A DNA stretch of 64,000 bases, taken from Sphingobium sp. 66-54 (GTDB lineage Bacteria > Pseudomonadota > Alphaproteobacteria > Sphingomonadales > Sphingomonadaceae). The position numbers were made by a program, and so were the translations under genes. The notes beneath the pieces are model-generated. The model saw only the letters and a program-made list of their open reading frames with translations. It was not told where the DNA came from and did no database searches. Shown piece after piece: positions 41,369-50,751 of this stretch; position 1 is the stretch's first letter, and every line of letters starts with the position of its first letter. The DNA lies in assembly GCA_001899715.1 (NCBI GenBank), contig MKWI01000009.1, forward strand, positions 1 to 64,000. The letters are read 5' to 3'.

Positions 41369-44300
41369 TTACATGTTGAATTTGACGCCGACGGTAAAGC
41401 GGCGGCCAATCAGATCGAACAGCACGCTGTTGGTCTGGATGGGATGGGCGCCGAACGTGCTGTAATAAGGCGTAAGCGGCGGATCCTGATCTGTCAGGTT
41501 GGTGACGGCGCCGAAGATTTCGATCTCGCTATGGCTGCCGAACGCCACCTTCTGGGTGAGTCTCAGGTCGAGATAGAAAGCGGAGTCGACCGAATTGACC
41601 GGCACGTTGCCCAGCGTGTTCTCCTGCGTGCCGGAGCCGATATAGCGGCCCTGCAGGAAGGCGGAGAAGCCGCCGTTCGCATAGGTCATGTTGCCGGTCA
41701 GCTTGAACTTGGGCAGGCCGTAAGGCGCACCATCGGACTGCTGGAGGCCGGTCTGGCCGGCGCGATCGACGACGACACCGCTGCCCAGCGTCTGCGAATT
41801 CTCGAACAGCCAGCTCGCGAAGAGACGAGTGCCGAGACTCTCGTTCCCGCCGCCGAAGAGCTTGATGGCCGTGCTGTAATTCGCCTCGACATCGAGGCCA
41901 CGGACACGGTTCTGGTTCACGTTGATGAAGATGTCACCCACCAGCGTGGGGGTGCCATCGCTTGCCAGCGTCACCAGATCGCAGAGCTGCGCGACATTAT
42001 CGAGCAGGCACCCGTTCAGCACCGCCTGCGGGCCGAGCTGGCCGATGGCGCCCTTGATCTTGATGTCGTAATAGTCGGCCGACAGCGAGAAACCGCGCAA
42101 GGCGCTGGGGCGCAGCACCGCCCCGACCGTCCACGTATCGGCCTTTTCGGGCTTCACATTGGGATTGCCGCCGGAGAAGCGCGTGACGTTGAGCGCCTCG
42201 ACCACACCGGGCGTGCGTGGATCATCGAGCACCGCGACGCCGCCGGTTTTGTCGAACCGCTCGGAGAGGTTGGCGGCGCGCACGTCGCGCGAATAAGTGC
42301 CGCGCAGGCGCAGGAAGTCGGCAATATCAATGTCCAGCCCGGCCTTGTAGGCCCAGATGGCGCCGGACCCGGAATAGTCCGCCCAGCGCGCCGCCAGATG
42401 GAGATTCGCCGCGCGGATGGGGCCGGCATCGTCAAGCAGCGGCACCATCGTCTCGGCAAAGGCTTCCTTGACCGTGATGGCGCCGAGAATATTCGAGACC
42501 TTCGAATATTGCAGACCAACCGTGTTGACGCAGTCCGCCGCGGAGACCCCGCGCAACCCCGGCAGCTCCCCGCTGCACGCAACCGGCCGCCCATCGACAT
42601 GGTCCGATGAGGGGTTGGTGGCATCCTGCACGATCTGCCGGATCGCTTCCCTGCGCCATGAAGCGCCGAAGGCGAGGCTGATCGGCCCGGCCCAGCCATT
42701 CACCAGATCGCCGTTCATCGCGAATTCCGCGACGTGCTGGCGCAGGCGTGTCGTATTCACCTTGGCCTCCTGCGTAGTGAAGGTCATGGTGTCGCCACGC
42801 TCGAACCCGGTATCCGCATAATAGATCGGCGTCGTGATGGTCTGGCCGGGCTCGTAGCCGGTCACATAATCAATAGCGCCAGCCGAGGCATTGCCACGGC
42901 CGAACATGTTGAGCGGCTGGCAGCCGGGGAATGCGTCGCCGAACAGCGACACGCGGCACACGATATTGCCGTTGGGCGTACCGGTCGTGTATTCGCCCTC
43001 GTCCACCGCATCGAGCGCCGCGAACACGCGGTCGACCCGCAGGCCCTTCTGGTAGGATTTGCGCGTGTTGGTGCCATATTGATAATAAAGATCGGCCTGC
43101 CAGCCAGCGAACAGGCCATCGCTCCGGATGTCCCAGGTCAGGCCGCCGGCGAAGGAATTCATCACGTTATTGTCGCGCAGCCAGACTTCCCGGGCGATGT
43201 CCTGGGTGCTGCCCATGCGCCGCAGCGTGAAGGAGGGAATATCGTTCGCGATCATGATATCGCGCACGCTGTCGGGCAGGAAGGCGTTATCCTGAAAGAT
43301 GGTCGCCGCGGTGGGCGTGCCGTTGAGCGAGCCGGTCGGATCGTTGTAGCGGAAGGTCTTGTTCTGGCCGCGCATATATTGGGCGAACACCGTCACGCCG
43401 TCAGCCACTTCATAATCCGCATAGGCGTAGATGCTGTTGCGCTGGTTATCGGGGAACAGCGTGAAGATATCCCTGGTGATATAGTCGCCGCTGCCGCCAT
43501 TGGTGATCGACTGGACGGCAGGCGGCGTGCCGGTGGTGCCGGACGAGACGGAACTGCGCACGAACGGCACGATGCCGCTGCCGTCCGCCAGAAACTCCAT
43601 GCCCTGCAACGGCGTGCCGGGCGCGAGGATCACGCCATTGTAGGATGAGTTGGCCGAAACGACATTCGGATAGACCTGCCCGTTGACCACGCCCGTGGCG
43701 TTGTACCAATCGCGCCCCTCGAAGCTGTGGATGCCATCCTGCTTGGCATATTCGCCGGAGATGAGCAGATGGCCGCGGCTGCCCAGCTTGGCGCCGTAGC
43801 TGATCGACCCCTGGAAGCCGAAATTGTCGCCCCGCGAGGAGATGCTGTTTTGCGCTTCCGCGCGCAGACCGGTGAACTTGCGATCCAGAATGAAGTTGAC
43901 CACGCCCGCCACCGCGTCGCTGCCATAAGCGGCGGACGCGCCACCCGTCACGGTCTCGACGCTGCGGATCATCGCATCCGGGAACACATTGACGTCGACG
44001 CCGCCGAACGGACCGGACGAGATGACGCGATGCCCGTTGAGCAGCGTCAGGGTCCGGTTGATGCCCAGACCGCGCAGGTCGAGATTGCCGTAACCGCCGC
44101 GCGTGAACCAACCCGTGCCGCCCTCGCCCGATTTCTGGACGGCCGCCACCGATTGGTTGCCGAAGAACTGCGGGAGCTGGCTGACACCTTCGACCAGACC
44201 GCTCGGCCCCATGGCGCTCAGTTCATCCGCACTGACGACCGTGACCGGGGTAGGCGATTTGGTGCCGTCGACGCGAAGCCGCGATCCGGTAACGACGATC

Positions 44301-44434
44301 TCGGAGGACGCGTCATCCGCCTGCGCCGTCGTATCCGCCGCATCCTGCGCCAGGGCGGGCATGGCCGCCAGCCCCATCGCCATTGCGCTGACGCCGCCTG
44401 CAAGACCGCGCGATAATCCTGAATGCCACACCAT
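41369..44434 (-). CDS. TonB-dependent receptor (sulfatase-linked)
   Basis: A 1021-residue outer membrane receptor. It has a signal peptide (ending MPALAQ) and a TonB box-like EIVVTGSRLRV. The plug contains VNVFPDAMIRSVETVTGGASAAYGSDAVAG and is followed by a long barrel ending in LIGRRFTVGVKFNM. The plug style (ASAAYGSDAVAGVVNF) is that of the large sphingomonad/Caulobacter receptor class used for sugars and other organic compounds. The start at 44434 has GGGAGG upstream. It forms a likely operon with the downstream sulfatase and is divergent from a LysR regulator. Confidence 0.9.
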   Translation of the reverse strand: MVWHSGLSRGLAGGVSAMAMGLAAMPALAQDAADTTAQADDASSEIVVTGSRLRVDGTKSPTPVTVVSADELSAMGPSGLVEGVSQLPQFFGNQSVAAVQKSGEGGTGWFTRGGYGNLDLRGLGINRTLTLLNGHRVISSGPFGGVDVNVFPDAMIRSVETVTGGASAAYGSDAVAGVVNFILDRKFTGLRAEAQNSISSRGDNFGFQGSISYGAKLGSRGHLLISGEYAKQDGIHSFEGRDWYNATGVVNGQVYPNVVSANSSYNGVILAPGTPLQGMEFLADGSGIVPFVRSSVSSGTTGTPPAVQSITNGGSGDYITRDIFTLFPDNQRNSIYAYADYEVADGVTVFAQYMRGQNKTFRYNDPTGSLNGTPTAATIFQDNAFLPDSVRDIMIANDIPSFTLRRMGSTQDIAREVWLRDNNVMNSFAGGLTWDIRSDGLFAGWQADLYYQYGTNTRKSYQKGLRVDRVFAALDAVDEGEYTTGTPNGNIVCRVSLFGDAFPGCQPLNMFGRGNASAGAIDYVTGYEPGQTITTPIYYADTGFERGDTMTFTTQEAKVNTTRLRQHVAEFAMNGDLVNGWAGPISLAFGASWRREAIRQIVQDATNPSSDHVDGRPVACSGELPGLRGVSAADCVNTVGLQYSKVSNILGAITVKEAFAETMVPLLDDAGPIRAANLHLAARWADYSGSGAIWAYKAGLDIDIADFLRLRGTYSRDVRAANLSERFDKTGGVAVLDDPRTPGVVEALNVTRFSGGNPNVKPEKADTWTVGAVLRPSALRGFSLSADYYDIKIKGAIGQLGPQAVLNGCLLDNVAQLCDLVTLASDGTPTLVGDIFINVNQNRVRGLDVEANYSTAIKLFGGGNESLGTRLFASWLFENSQTLGSGVVVDRAGQTGLQQSDGAPYGLPKFKLTGNMTYANGGFSAFLQGRYIGSGTQENTLGNVPVNSVDSAFYLDLRLTQKVAFGSHSEIEIFGAVTNLTDQDPPLTPYYSTFGAHPIQTNSVLFDLIGRRFTVGVKFNM

Positions 44435-44521
44435 AGTCTCTCCCCTCCCTTTCCCCACCGTGTCGCGGGTTGGCCCAAAAAACCCCGGAAGGGCGGGGGA
44501 AAGCAACGCATCCCCAAGCAA

Positions 44522-44557
44522 TGACAGGTGATAGGTTTTGAGTTATGTTTCTTGTCA
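44522..44557. promoter_or_regulatory. Candidate LysR operator
   Basis: TGACA (44522-44526) and TGTCA (44553-44557) form a dyad around an inner ATA-N10-TAT (44531-44546) in the lysR/receptor divergent region, ending at the lysR ribosome binding site. The nested symmetry suits a LysR-type site, but it is inferred by eye only. Confidence 0.35.
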
Positions 44558-44566
44558 GGAGACTTA

Positions 44567-45544
44567 ATGCCGAATCTACCATTCACCATCCGTCAGCTTG
44601 AGGTCTTCTCCGATCTCTGCGCGACCCGCAGCTTCCGCCGTACCGCGGAAAATCTCGGCGTGTCCCAGGCGTCCATAAGCAGCCAGATCAAGGCGCTGGA
44701 GACGCAGCTCGGCCTCACCCTGCTGACCCGCAGCCCCGGAAGGCGGCCCAGCCTGACCATAGAAGGCAGGGCGTTCCTGGACGATCTGCGTGTCTTTCAG
44801 TCTGCGGGCGACGCCCTTGCGGCACATCGGCGGAGGGCGCCCGCCCCGTCCGAACCGATCCAGTTCAAGCTGCTGGTCGGGCAAGGGCTGTGGGACGATT
44901 TCATCCGCCCGAGGCTCGACCAGTTCCTGATCGACCACCCCCATATCAGCCTCGACTTCGACAGCCAGCCGCCGGATCAGCGCGTGCCGCGCCTGCTGGA
45001 GGAAGGCAGGCACGATTTCGGCCTGCTGCATGTCCGCGCTCACCTGCCCGTGACACCGCATATGCGCTCGCTCGCGCTGCTACGCGGCGGGGTCTATGGT
45101 CATCACGATCTGGTGCGCGGGCAGCCGATCCCACTGGACCCGCAAACCATCTCCCAGCTTCCTTTCATCCTGCCGCGCGCCGGCAGTTCACGCGAGCGGG
45201 AAACTCTGGCGATGCTGGAGAAACACGACATTCGTCCCCGCAACGTCGTCTGCCATTCCCAATATTATGACGTGATCGCGACCATGCTGGATCGCGGGAT
45301 CGCGGCCGCCAGCTTCACGGAAGCGCTGATCCCGCCCGCCATGCGCGCCCACATCACTCTCCTGTATCCGCTCGACGACTGGCGGCTGGTGTGGTTTCGC
45401 AAGGATCATGACAATGATCCACGCCGCAACGAAGTAGAGGCATTTCTCCTGAGGAGCGTGTTGCTGGACCCGAACTATCCCGCGATCGAGATCCACCAAC
45501 CGGACTATGTCCGGCCGGCGCCCTGGCTTCGGGGCGGTGTCTGA
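44567..45544 (+). CDS. LysR family transcriptional regulator
   Basis: A 325-residue LysR-type regulator. The N-terminal winged helix contains FTIRQLEVFSDLCATRSFRRTAENLGVSQASISSQIKALE, followed by a periplasmic-binding-protein-like effector domain. The start at 44567 has AGGAG five bases upstream. It is divergent from the TonB receptor-sulfatase operon and is its obvious candidate regulator. The coinducer is unknown. Confidence 0.92.
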   Translation: MPNLPFTIRQLEVFSDLCATRSFRRTAENLGVSQASISSQIKALETQLGLTLLTRSPGRRPSLTIEGRAFLDDLRVFQSAGDALAAHRRRAPAPSEPIQFKLLVGQGLWDDFIRPRLDQFLIDHPHISLDFDSQPPDQRVPRLLEEGRHDFGLLHVRAHLPVTPHMRSLALLRGGVYGHHDLVRGQPIPLDPQTISQLPFILPRAGSSRERETLAMLEKHDIRPRNVVCHSQYYDVIATMLDRGIAAASFTEALIPPAMRAHITLLYPLDDWRLVWFRKDHDNDPRRNEVEAFLLRSVLLDPNYPAIEIHQPDYVRPAPWLRGGV

Positions 45545-45662
45545 ATGGACGCTATCACCGTGATGGCCTCTGTTGCCGGGGGCTTGTTAGCCGACTGCGC
45601 GGCGTAGCGCCGGCGAGCGAGCAACATTCACAAGATCGGCTTGGGAGCCGGCGCGTGATCCG

Positions 45663-46034
45663 TCACCACGTCAGACGCTTGCAATCATTTGCGCACGGCC
45701 CATCGCTATCTTCAGACCTGGGGCCGGACCGATGCAGGACGGATTTTGTGACTGTGACGTTCGCCATCAAAACGCCCGTTGCCTGCTGCTCGCTTGCGGC
45801 CATGCCATTGACGATCAACGCGTAACCGCCGGGTTCCGTGGGCGGCCAGAACAAAGATATATGCGGCTCACGCGCAATGTTCCTGGCGGCCGACGGCCCC
45901 AGGGCGCAGCCAATGCGGCGCTCTCGAAGCTCGATCGCCACCTGGCTGGTGTGCGGGCCGTCTTGCGCGACCGTGAGCAGATAAGCATCACGGCCATAAT
46001 GCGAAATCGCCTCGACGAGCGTGCGGATCGGCAT
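45663..46034 (-). CDS. Pyridoxamine 5'-phosphate oxidase-family (split barrel) protein
   Basis: A 123-residue flavin-split-barrel type protein. The N-terminal strand pattern AYLLTVAQDGPHTSQVAIEL and the segment RNIAREPHISLFWPPTEPGGYALIVNGMA resemble small PPOX/F420- or FMN-binding family members. It lacks the longer C-terminal region of PdxH, so true pyridoxamine oxidase activity is unlikely. It stands alone between the LysR gene and the MFS gene. Cofactor and substrate are unknown. Confidence 0.75.
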   Translation of the reverse strand: MPIRTLVEAISHYGRDAYLLTVAQDGPHTSQVAIELRERRIGCALGPSAARNIAREPHISLFWPPTEPGGYALIVNGMAASEQQATGVLMANVTVTKSVLHRSGPRSEDSDGPCANDCKRLTW

Positions 46035-46261
46035 GTTACGGTCCCTCGATTGCGGCCCTCGACGATGCAGGTGGCCAAGACCTGTCCGTTAGCACAGTTT
46101 ATGTGCAGCGAGACGTAACTCTACAACCTCGCCGCCTGGTTATGAAGCGGACCGCTCGCTTTCGCCATCCACTGGACAGGACCAAAGCTCCGCCTCCACA
46201 TCGGAGACATCGGCGATTTCCTTTGCGTGACCAGCGGTGCGCCACGGCAGCGGCCGTTGGG

Positions 46262-47461
46262 CTAGTCGGCCTGCCGCTCCCGGATCGCGGCCATGCAAAC
46301 GCAGCCGATTGCGGGGCCCAATGCGAGCACGGCGAAGGCGGCCATGAAGGAATGAGTCACCTGGAAGCAGGCGCCCACGACGATCGGCACGATGACCGCG
46401 CCGGTCTGCCAGAAGGCATTCATCAGGCCGGCGGCGGTGCCGACGGCGCGTTGGCCGATCATCTCGGTCAGGATCGCGCTCATGATGGGGCTGTAGACAA
46501 AGGCCGTCACGCCCAGAAAAGGCGCGGCGACATACAGCCAGCGCGTATCGAGCAAGCCGAAGACCATGAGCATGATGGCAAACGTCACGTAGCTGGCGAC
46601 CACCATATATTTGCGCGGGACCGGCAGCAGATCCGAGGCGAAGCCGTAAAGCGGCTTGGCGATCAGTGCGCCGACGCCGAAAATGGCCGTGATGCGGCCG
46701 GCCTCGACAACCGAGAGACCATGGCCGTCCACCATCAGGGCATTGGCCCAGAAAGCGAAGCCCCATGTTCCCCACGCGCCGCCGAAGCCACCGATGGCCA
46801 GCAACAGGAAATTGCGATCCTTCAGCATCTCCCGCATGGCCTGCACGGCGGGCGGCCGCTTGACCACCACTGGTTTTGCGGCCGGCCCATCGCGCAGAAC
46901 GAGGAAGCAGAGCAACGCCACGACCGCCACATAGCCCCCCAGGATCCGGTAGAGCGTCTGCCACGACCATGCCTCGATGATGAGCGGGTAGATGGAATTG
47001 GCGAAAATGACGGCGAGCGAGGAGGGCATGGAAATGATGCCGAAGGCGCGGCCGCGCTCCGAAACGGGAAACCATGCGCCGACCAGCTTGGTGGTGGCCG
47101 AAAAATAGACCCCGGCGGACAGTCCCATCGCAACCTGGACCGTCAGGCCGCTGAACGCGCCGTCGACCGCCCCGAACAGGAAGGTGAACATCGCGAGGGC
47201 CGCCATGGGGAAGGCGATGGCGCGGCTCGCGCCGATCCGGTCGGCAACGACGCCGCCCACGGCATTGGCAATGACATAGCCGATATAGAAAGCCGTCACG
47301 AACGCACCGACCGCCGTGGCCGACAAAGCAAGATCGTCCCGCAACAACGGCGTGACGTTGGACAGTGCGAGGCGGATCGAGAAGCTGGTCAGCAATACCA
47401 GGAAGGCGATGGCGAGGATCGCCCATCTGTAGGGCAGGCGGGTGCTTCCCTCACCGATCAT
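46262..47461 (-). CDS. MFS transporter
   Basis: A 399-residue major facilitator with twelve predicted membrane segments. Family features include FLVLLTSFSIRLALSNVTPLLRDDLALS near TM1 and GGVVADRIGASRAI in loop 2-3. Its start overlaps the stop of the upstream alpha/beta-barrel gene (ATGA). Expression should follow the operator at 48214-48249. In the IclR module it is the likely inner membrane importer (or exporter) of the compound handled by the TonB receptor at 50826-53636. Confidence 0.92.
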   Translation of the reverse strand: MIGEGSTRLPYRWAILAIAFLVLLTSFSIRLALSNVTPLLRDDLALSATAVGAFVTAFYIGYVIANAVGGVVADRIGASRAIAFPMAALAMFTFLFGAVDGAFSGLTVQVAMGLSAGVYFSATTKLVGAWFPVSERGRAFGIISMPSSLAVIFANSIYPLIIEAWSWQTLYRILGGYVAVVALLCFLVLRDGPAAKPVVVKRPPAVQAMREMLKDRNFLLLAIGGFGGAWGTWGFAFWANALMVDGHGLSVVEAGRITAIFGVGALIAKPLYGFASDLLPVPRKYMVVASYVTFAIMLMVFGLLDTRWLYVAAPFLGVTAFVYSPIMSAILTEMIGQRAVGTAAGLMNAFWQTGAVIVPIVVGACFQVTHSFMAAFAVLALGPAIGCVCMAAIRERQAD

Positions 47462-48165
47462 GCGACATTCCTTCCGAAGTGGCCGAGCAATGCATCGCTG
47501 GGCAACAGGGCGCCGGACACATCGTCCTGATCCAGCGCGAAAGCGAGACGATAGCAGGTCCAGTCGAGCAACCGCTGATGGCCGGACCGCGCGATGAGAA
47601 GATCGACGCTATCGAGCGAGGCAGCGAACGACGCCTCGTCAAACCCCTCGATCAGGAGGATGGCATCGGCCGCCGGCAGGTCATCGGACGGCGGCTGCTC
47701 GAACGGCAATGGCGCGATATCCCTCACCTGCCCCAGATGTAGCGCGCTGATCGGCGGCATATCCGCGATGGTGGCGAACGCCGCGACATTCTCCGCCCCG
47801 TCGCGCCGGCGAAGCAGGGTTGCCGCCAGATGGCCCGCCACACCGGCTCCAAGGCTGAGCTGCGTGGAACATCCGCGCCGATACATGCGCGAGAGCGCGG
47901 GTCGCATGCTGCGCGACCACGGAGTCGGCTGGCCGACGACCGCCGCATAAGCCGGGCTGGAAAGAACCTCCAGATCGGCCAGCGCATAGATGGTGAAATA
48001 AGCGGGCAGCGGCCCATCGCCGTCCACAAAGCGCCTGCCGGCCAGAATGCCGGGAATGCCGAGCCGCTCGGGGATATGCTCCCTGCTGTGCCACGCCTCA
48101 TAATCGGCGCGATCCTCGGCACGATCGTTCCACAACGCAAGAAAAGCAGTGCCAGACAGTGCCAT
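47458..48165 (-). CDS. Dimeric alpha/beta-barrel-like protein of unknown function
   Basis: A 235-residue soluble protein. The N-terminal half, LALWNDRAEDRADYEAWHSREHIPERLG, has the ferredoxin-like alpha/beta-barrel (EthD/DABB-like) pattern with a conserved WHsrEHipER stretch. The C-terminal half looks like a divergent repeat of the same fold (LLIEGFDEASFAASLDSVDL). Such proteins often occur in aromatic or terpenoid breakdown clusters of sphingomonads, without a fixed role. It is the first gene of the MFS arm and carries the shared operator upstream. Function is unknown. Confidence 0.7.
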   Translation of the reverse strand: MALSGTAFLALWNDRAEDRADYEAWHSREHIPERLGIPGILAGRRFVDGDGPLPAYFTIYALADLEVLSSPAYAAVVGQPTPWSRSMRPALSRMYRRGCSTQLSLGAGVAGHLAATLLRRRDGAENVAAFATIADMPPISALHLGQVRDIAPLPFEQPPSDDLPAADAILLIEGFDEASFAASLDSVDLLIARSGHQRLLDWTCYRLAFALDQDDVSGALLPSDALLGHFGRNVA

Positions 48166-48213
48166 GAGACCCTTGGAGCTGAGATGGATCGCCGGTGCGA
48201 TCAGGATGCGTGT

Positions 48214-48249
48214 TAATTCCTGTATGAGAACTTATTTGTCAATATGAAC
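48214..48249 (-). promoter_or_regulatory. IclR-module operator/promoter, copy 1
   Basis: Read on the minus strand, these 36 bases (beginning GTTCATATTGACAAA) match the copy at 50751-50786 at 31 of 36 positions. The match includes a TTGACA -35-like hexamer and two GTTC(n)AT half-sites about 16 bases apart. It lies between the divergent alpha/beta-barrel gene and iclR. A third GAAC half-site (ATGCGAAC, 48265-48272) lies nearer iclR. Confidence 0.7.
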
Positions 48250-48314
48250 ATACTATGATTGCATATGCGAACAGCGATGCATAAGACTGGCTGCGCGAAG
48301 TCCAAGGAGTCAGC

Positions 48315-49100
48315 GTGACCGATAGCCCCCCCCTGGCCGTTAAATCGGCCGATCGCGTGCTCGATCTTTTCGAGCTGCTGAACCAGAGCGCCTTCGGCCT
48401 GTCGCACAGCGAGATCGCGGATCATCTCGGCATCCCCAAGAGCAGCCTCAGCCAGCTTCTCAAGACACTCGTCGCGCGCGGCTATGTCGGCTATGCGCCG
48501 GCCGACAAGCTCTATCAGCTCGGCGATCGGCTGGAAGAGCTGGTGCGACGCAAGTCGCGCATGCGCGACCTTGGCGCGCTGGCGCAACCGACATTGGAAC
48601 GCCTCGCCAAGGAGACTCGCGAGTCCGCCTTCCTCAACGTGCGCAGCGGCGACAACGCCAAGCTGGTCGCCCGCGAGATCGGGCCGCAGGCGCTCGTCAC
48701 CATCCTGCATGTGGGTGAGGTGGTGCCGCTGCATCGCACGGCGGCGGGCCGCGCGATCCTCGCCTTCCTGTCCCGGCGGACGCAGGAAGAATATCTCGCA
48801 CGCGCCAGTTTCGAGAATGCCGAGGGCAAGGCCGTCAGCACAGCCCAGGAATTGCGCAAGCGGCTGGACGAAGTCGCGCGCGAAGGGCTGTGCGTCGCGC
48901 AGGATGAGTTCATCCTGGGCGTCACCGGCATATCCGCGCCGGTGCTGGCCGAAAACGGCGAAGCCCTGGCCTCGCTGACCATCTCGATGCCCAGCGTGCG
49001 GTTCGACGCGGACACGCGCCGGGAGATCGCCGCCGTGCTGACGCGCGAATGCCGGCTGCTCGCCTTGCAGTTCGGCGGCACCCAACTCGCCGACGGGTAA
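48315..49100 (+). CDS. IclR family transcriptional regulator
   Basis: A 261-residue IclR-type regulator. The N-terminal winged helix (SADRVLDLFELLNQSAFGLSHSEIADHLGIPKSSLSQLLKTL) is followed by an effector domain with VPLHRTAAGRAILAFL and GLCVAQDEFILGVTGISAPV. The start is GTG at 48315, with AAGGAG seven bases upstream. It sits at the centre of the module and is the natural candidate to bind the duplicated operator found before the MFS arm and the TonB receptor. Effector ligand is unknown. Confidence 0.93.
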   Translation: MTDSPPLAVKSADRVLDLFELLNQSAFGLSHSEIADHLGIPKSSLSQLLKTLVARGYVGYAPADKLYQLGDRLEELVRRKSRMRDLGALAQPTLERLAKETRESAFLNVRSGDNAKLVAREIGPQALVTILHVGEVVPLHRTAAGRAILAFLSRRTQEEYLARASFENAEGKAVSTAQELRKRLDEVAREGLCVAQDEFILGVTGISAPVLAENGEALASLTISMPSVRFDADTRREIAAVLTRECRLLALQFGGTQLADG

Positions 49101-49126
49101 CGGCCCATCCTCCGCAGGAGACCGAA

Positions 49127-49963
49127 ATGACCGAGACAATGGGAGCAAGGCTGGTCGCACGGCAAGGTGATGCCCGGCGTGCGGCGCGCGTTGCGCTGGT
49201 GACGGGCGCAACCGGCGCCATGGGGCGGGCCATCGCGGAACGGCTGGCCCGTGCCGGCAGCGGACTGGCGATCGCCGACCGGGACGACGAAGTGCTGGAA
49301 GCGCTGGCCGCCGACCTCGCCGGCAACCACGGCGTGCCGGTTGTGGCAATCGCCGCCGATCTTGCGGACGTGGCGGCAACACAGGCCATTGTGCCGCTGG
49401 TGGAGGCGGAAGCAGGCCGGCTCGATCATCTGGTCAACAACGCCGGCTTTAATCGCCCGCATGCGCTGGAGGCGATGGCCGTCGAGGACTGGGATGCCGT
49501 GTTCGCAATCAACCTGCGAGCCCCTGCGCTGCTCGCCAAGGCGGCGATCCCGCTCTGGCGGCGGCAGGGCGGTGGCGCCATCGTCAATATCGGATCGCGG
49601 GTCTGGAAGAGCGGCGCGGTGCCGGCCTACACCGCATCGAAGGCGGGGCTTGTCGGGCTGACGCGCTCGCTGGCCGTCGAGTTGGGCCCGCTCGGCGTGA
49701 CCGCCAATGTCGTCGCCCCCAGCTTCGTCGACACGCCGTTCACGAGGCAAAACCGCACGGACGAGGAGATTGCCGCAATGCACGCGCGCGTGCTGGAGAT
49801 TTCGCCCATAACGAGGCTCGGCCGCGCCGACGACATTGCCGGGGCGGTCGCCTTCCTGCTCTCGCCGGAGGCATCCTACATCACCGGCGAGGTGCTGCAC
49901 GTCTGCGGCGGCGCGCAGCTTGCCGCACGCTCGACCTCCCCGATCAAGGCGGCCGCCCAATGA
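49127..49963 (+). CDS. SDR family oxidoreductase (IclR module)
   Basis: A 278-residue short-chain dehydrogenase. The cofactor motif is TGATGAMG, with Met in place of the usual Ile of TGxxxGIG. It has LVNNAGFN, the catalytic Ser in NIGSRVW, YTASK, and a C-terminal RLGRADDIAGAVAFLLSPEA. Asp in the loop after beta-2 (IADRDD) points to NAD(H). The start at 49127 has AGGAG upstream. Its stop overlaps the start of the acid phosphatase gene (ATGA), so the pair is coupled. It probably oxidises an alcohol of the imported compound; this is inferred from context. Confidence 0.9.
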   Translation: MTETMGARLVARQGDARRAARVALVTGATGAMGRAIAERLARAGSGLAIADRDDEVLEALAADLAGNHGVPVVAIAADLADVAATQAIVPLVEAEAGRLDHLVNNAGFNRPHALEAMAVEDWDAVFAINLRAPALLAKAAIPLWRRQGGGAIVNIGSRVWKSGAVPAYTASKAGLVGLTRSLAVELGPLGVTANVVAPSFVDTPFTRQNRTDEEIAAMHARVLEISPITRLGRADDIAGAVAFLLSPEASYITGEVLHVCGGAQLAARSTSPIKAAAQ

Positions 49964-50751
49964 GGCGCCGTGCCTATGGACACCGCACGGCACTGGCTCT
50001 GGCCTGCCTTCTGCTGGCACCAGCCGCCAGTGCGGCGGACGGACAAGACCAGCGCTATCTGGGCGACACAGCACCCGATCTGGTCGCCGTTCTGCCGCGG
50101 GCGCCGCTCGCCGGAACGCCGCGCTACGAGACGGATCGCAAGGTCTTTCGCCAGACGCGCAAGCTCGCTGGCACGCCGCGCTGGCAAGCCGCCACAGAGG
50201 ACGTGAAGGTGGACGTGCCCGCCATGCTCCGTAACTTCAGTTGCGCGGCGGGTGTCGCAATGACCGAGGAGAACGCCCCTCGCACGGCGGCTCTGCTGGC
50301 GCGACTGCGCAAGGACGTCAGCCACGCCGTCTCCGCTCCCAAGCGGCATTACCAGCGCAAGCGGCCGTTCCTGATCGATTCCGGCCCGGTTTGCCAGCCG
50401 CGCGCCGAGCTTGAGACGAGTTTCGACTACCCATCCGGCCACACGAGCTGGGGGTGGGCGGTCGCGCTGACGCTCGCCGAGGCTGATCCATCCCATGCCG
50501 GCGCGATATTGGCGCGCGGGCGGGCTTATGGAGAAAGCCGCGTCGTGTGCGGCGCCCACAATGCCAGCGCGGTCGAAGCCGGGCGGACGGCAGCGGCAAG
50601 CGTGGTTGCCGCGCTGCATGGCGTTCCCGAGTTTCGCGATGACGTCGCCGCTGCCCGCACCGAGATCCGCGCGCTGCGCGACCAGCAGCAGATGACCGAT
50701 GCGGCAAGCTGTCAGGCCGAAATTTCGCTGCTCGGCCCTTCTCCTTATTAG
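49960..50751 (+). CDS. Class A-like nonspecific acid phosphatase (PAP2 superfamily), atypical motif
   Basis: A 263-residue exported phosphatase. It has a signal peptide (ending PAASA), the KX6RP motif at Lys128-Pro136, PSGH at 158-161 and SRX5H at Ser193-His200. Together these are the bacterial class A acid phosphatase signature. The Asp expected four residues after the last His is Ala204 (HNASA instead of HxxxD), so activity may be altered. It would remove phosphate from organic phosphates in the periplasm. Being translationally coupled to an SDR and followed by a TonB receptor suggests a phosphorylated or phosphate-masked substrate. Confidence 0.85.
   Translation: MRRRAYGHRTALALACLLLAPAASAADGQDQRYLGDTAPDLVAVLPRAPLAGTPRYETDRKVFRQTRKLAGTPRWQAATEDVKVDVPAMLRNFSCAAGVAMTEENAPRTAALLARLRKDVSHAVSAPKRHYQRKRPFLIDSGPVCQPRAELETSFDYPSGHTSWGWAVALTLAEADPSHAGAILARGRAYGESRVVCGAHNASAVEAGRTAAASVVAALHGVPEFRDDVAAARTEIRALRDQQQMTDAASCQAEISLLGPSPY

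Noticed and set aside
39001..41379. A 792-codon plus-strand frame opposite sod and sulfatase
   Set aside because: It is fully antisense to two genes with clear catalytic motifs. It lacks family features and is a GC-skew artefact.
46140..46261. A protein-like tail (GHAKEIADVSDVEAELWSCP) on the minus strand after the MFS gene
   Set aside because: It belongs to a frame antiphase with the MFS gene and has no start or family match of its own.
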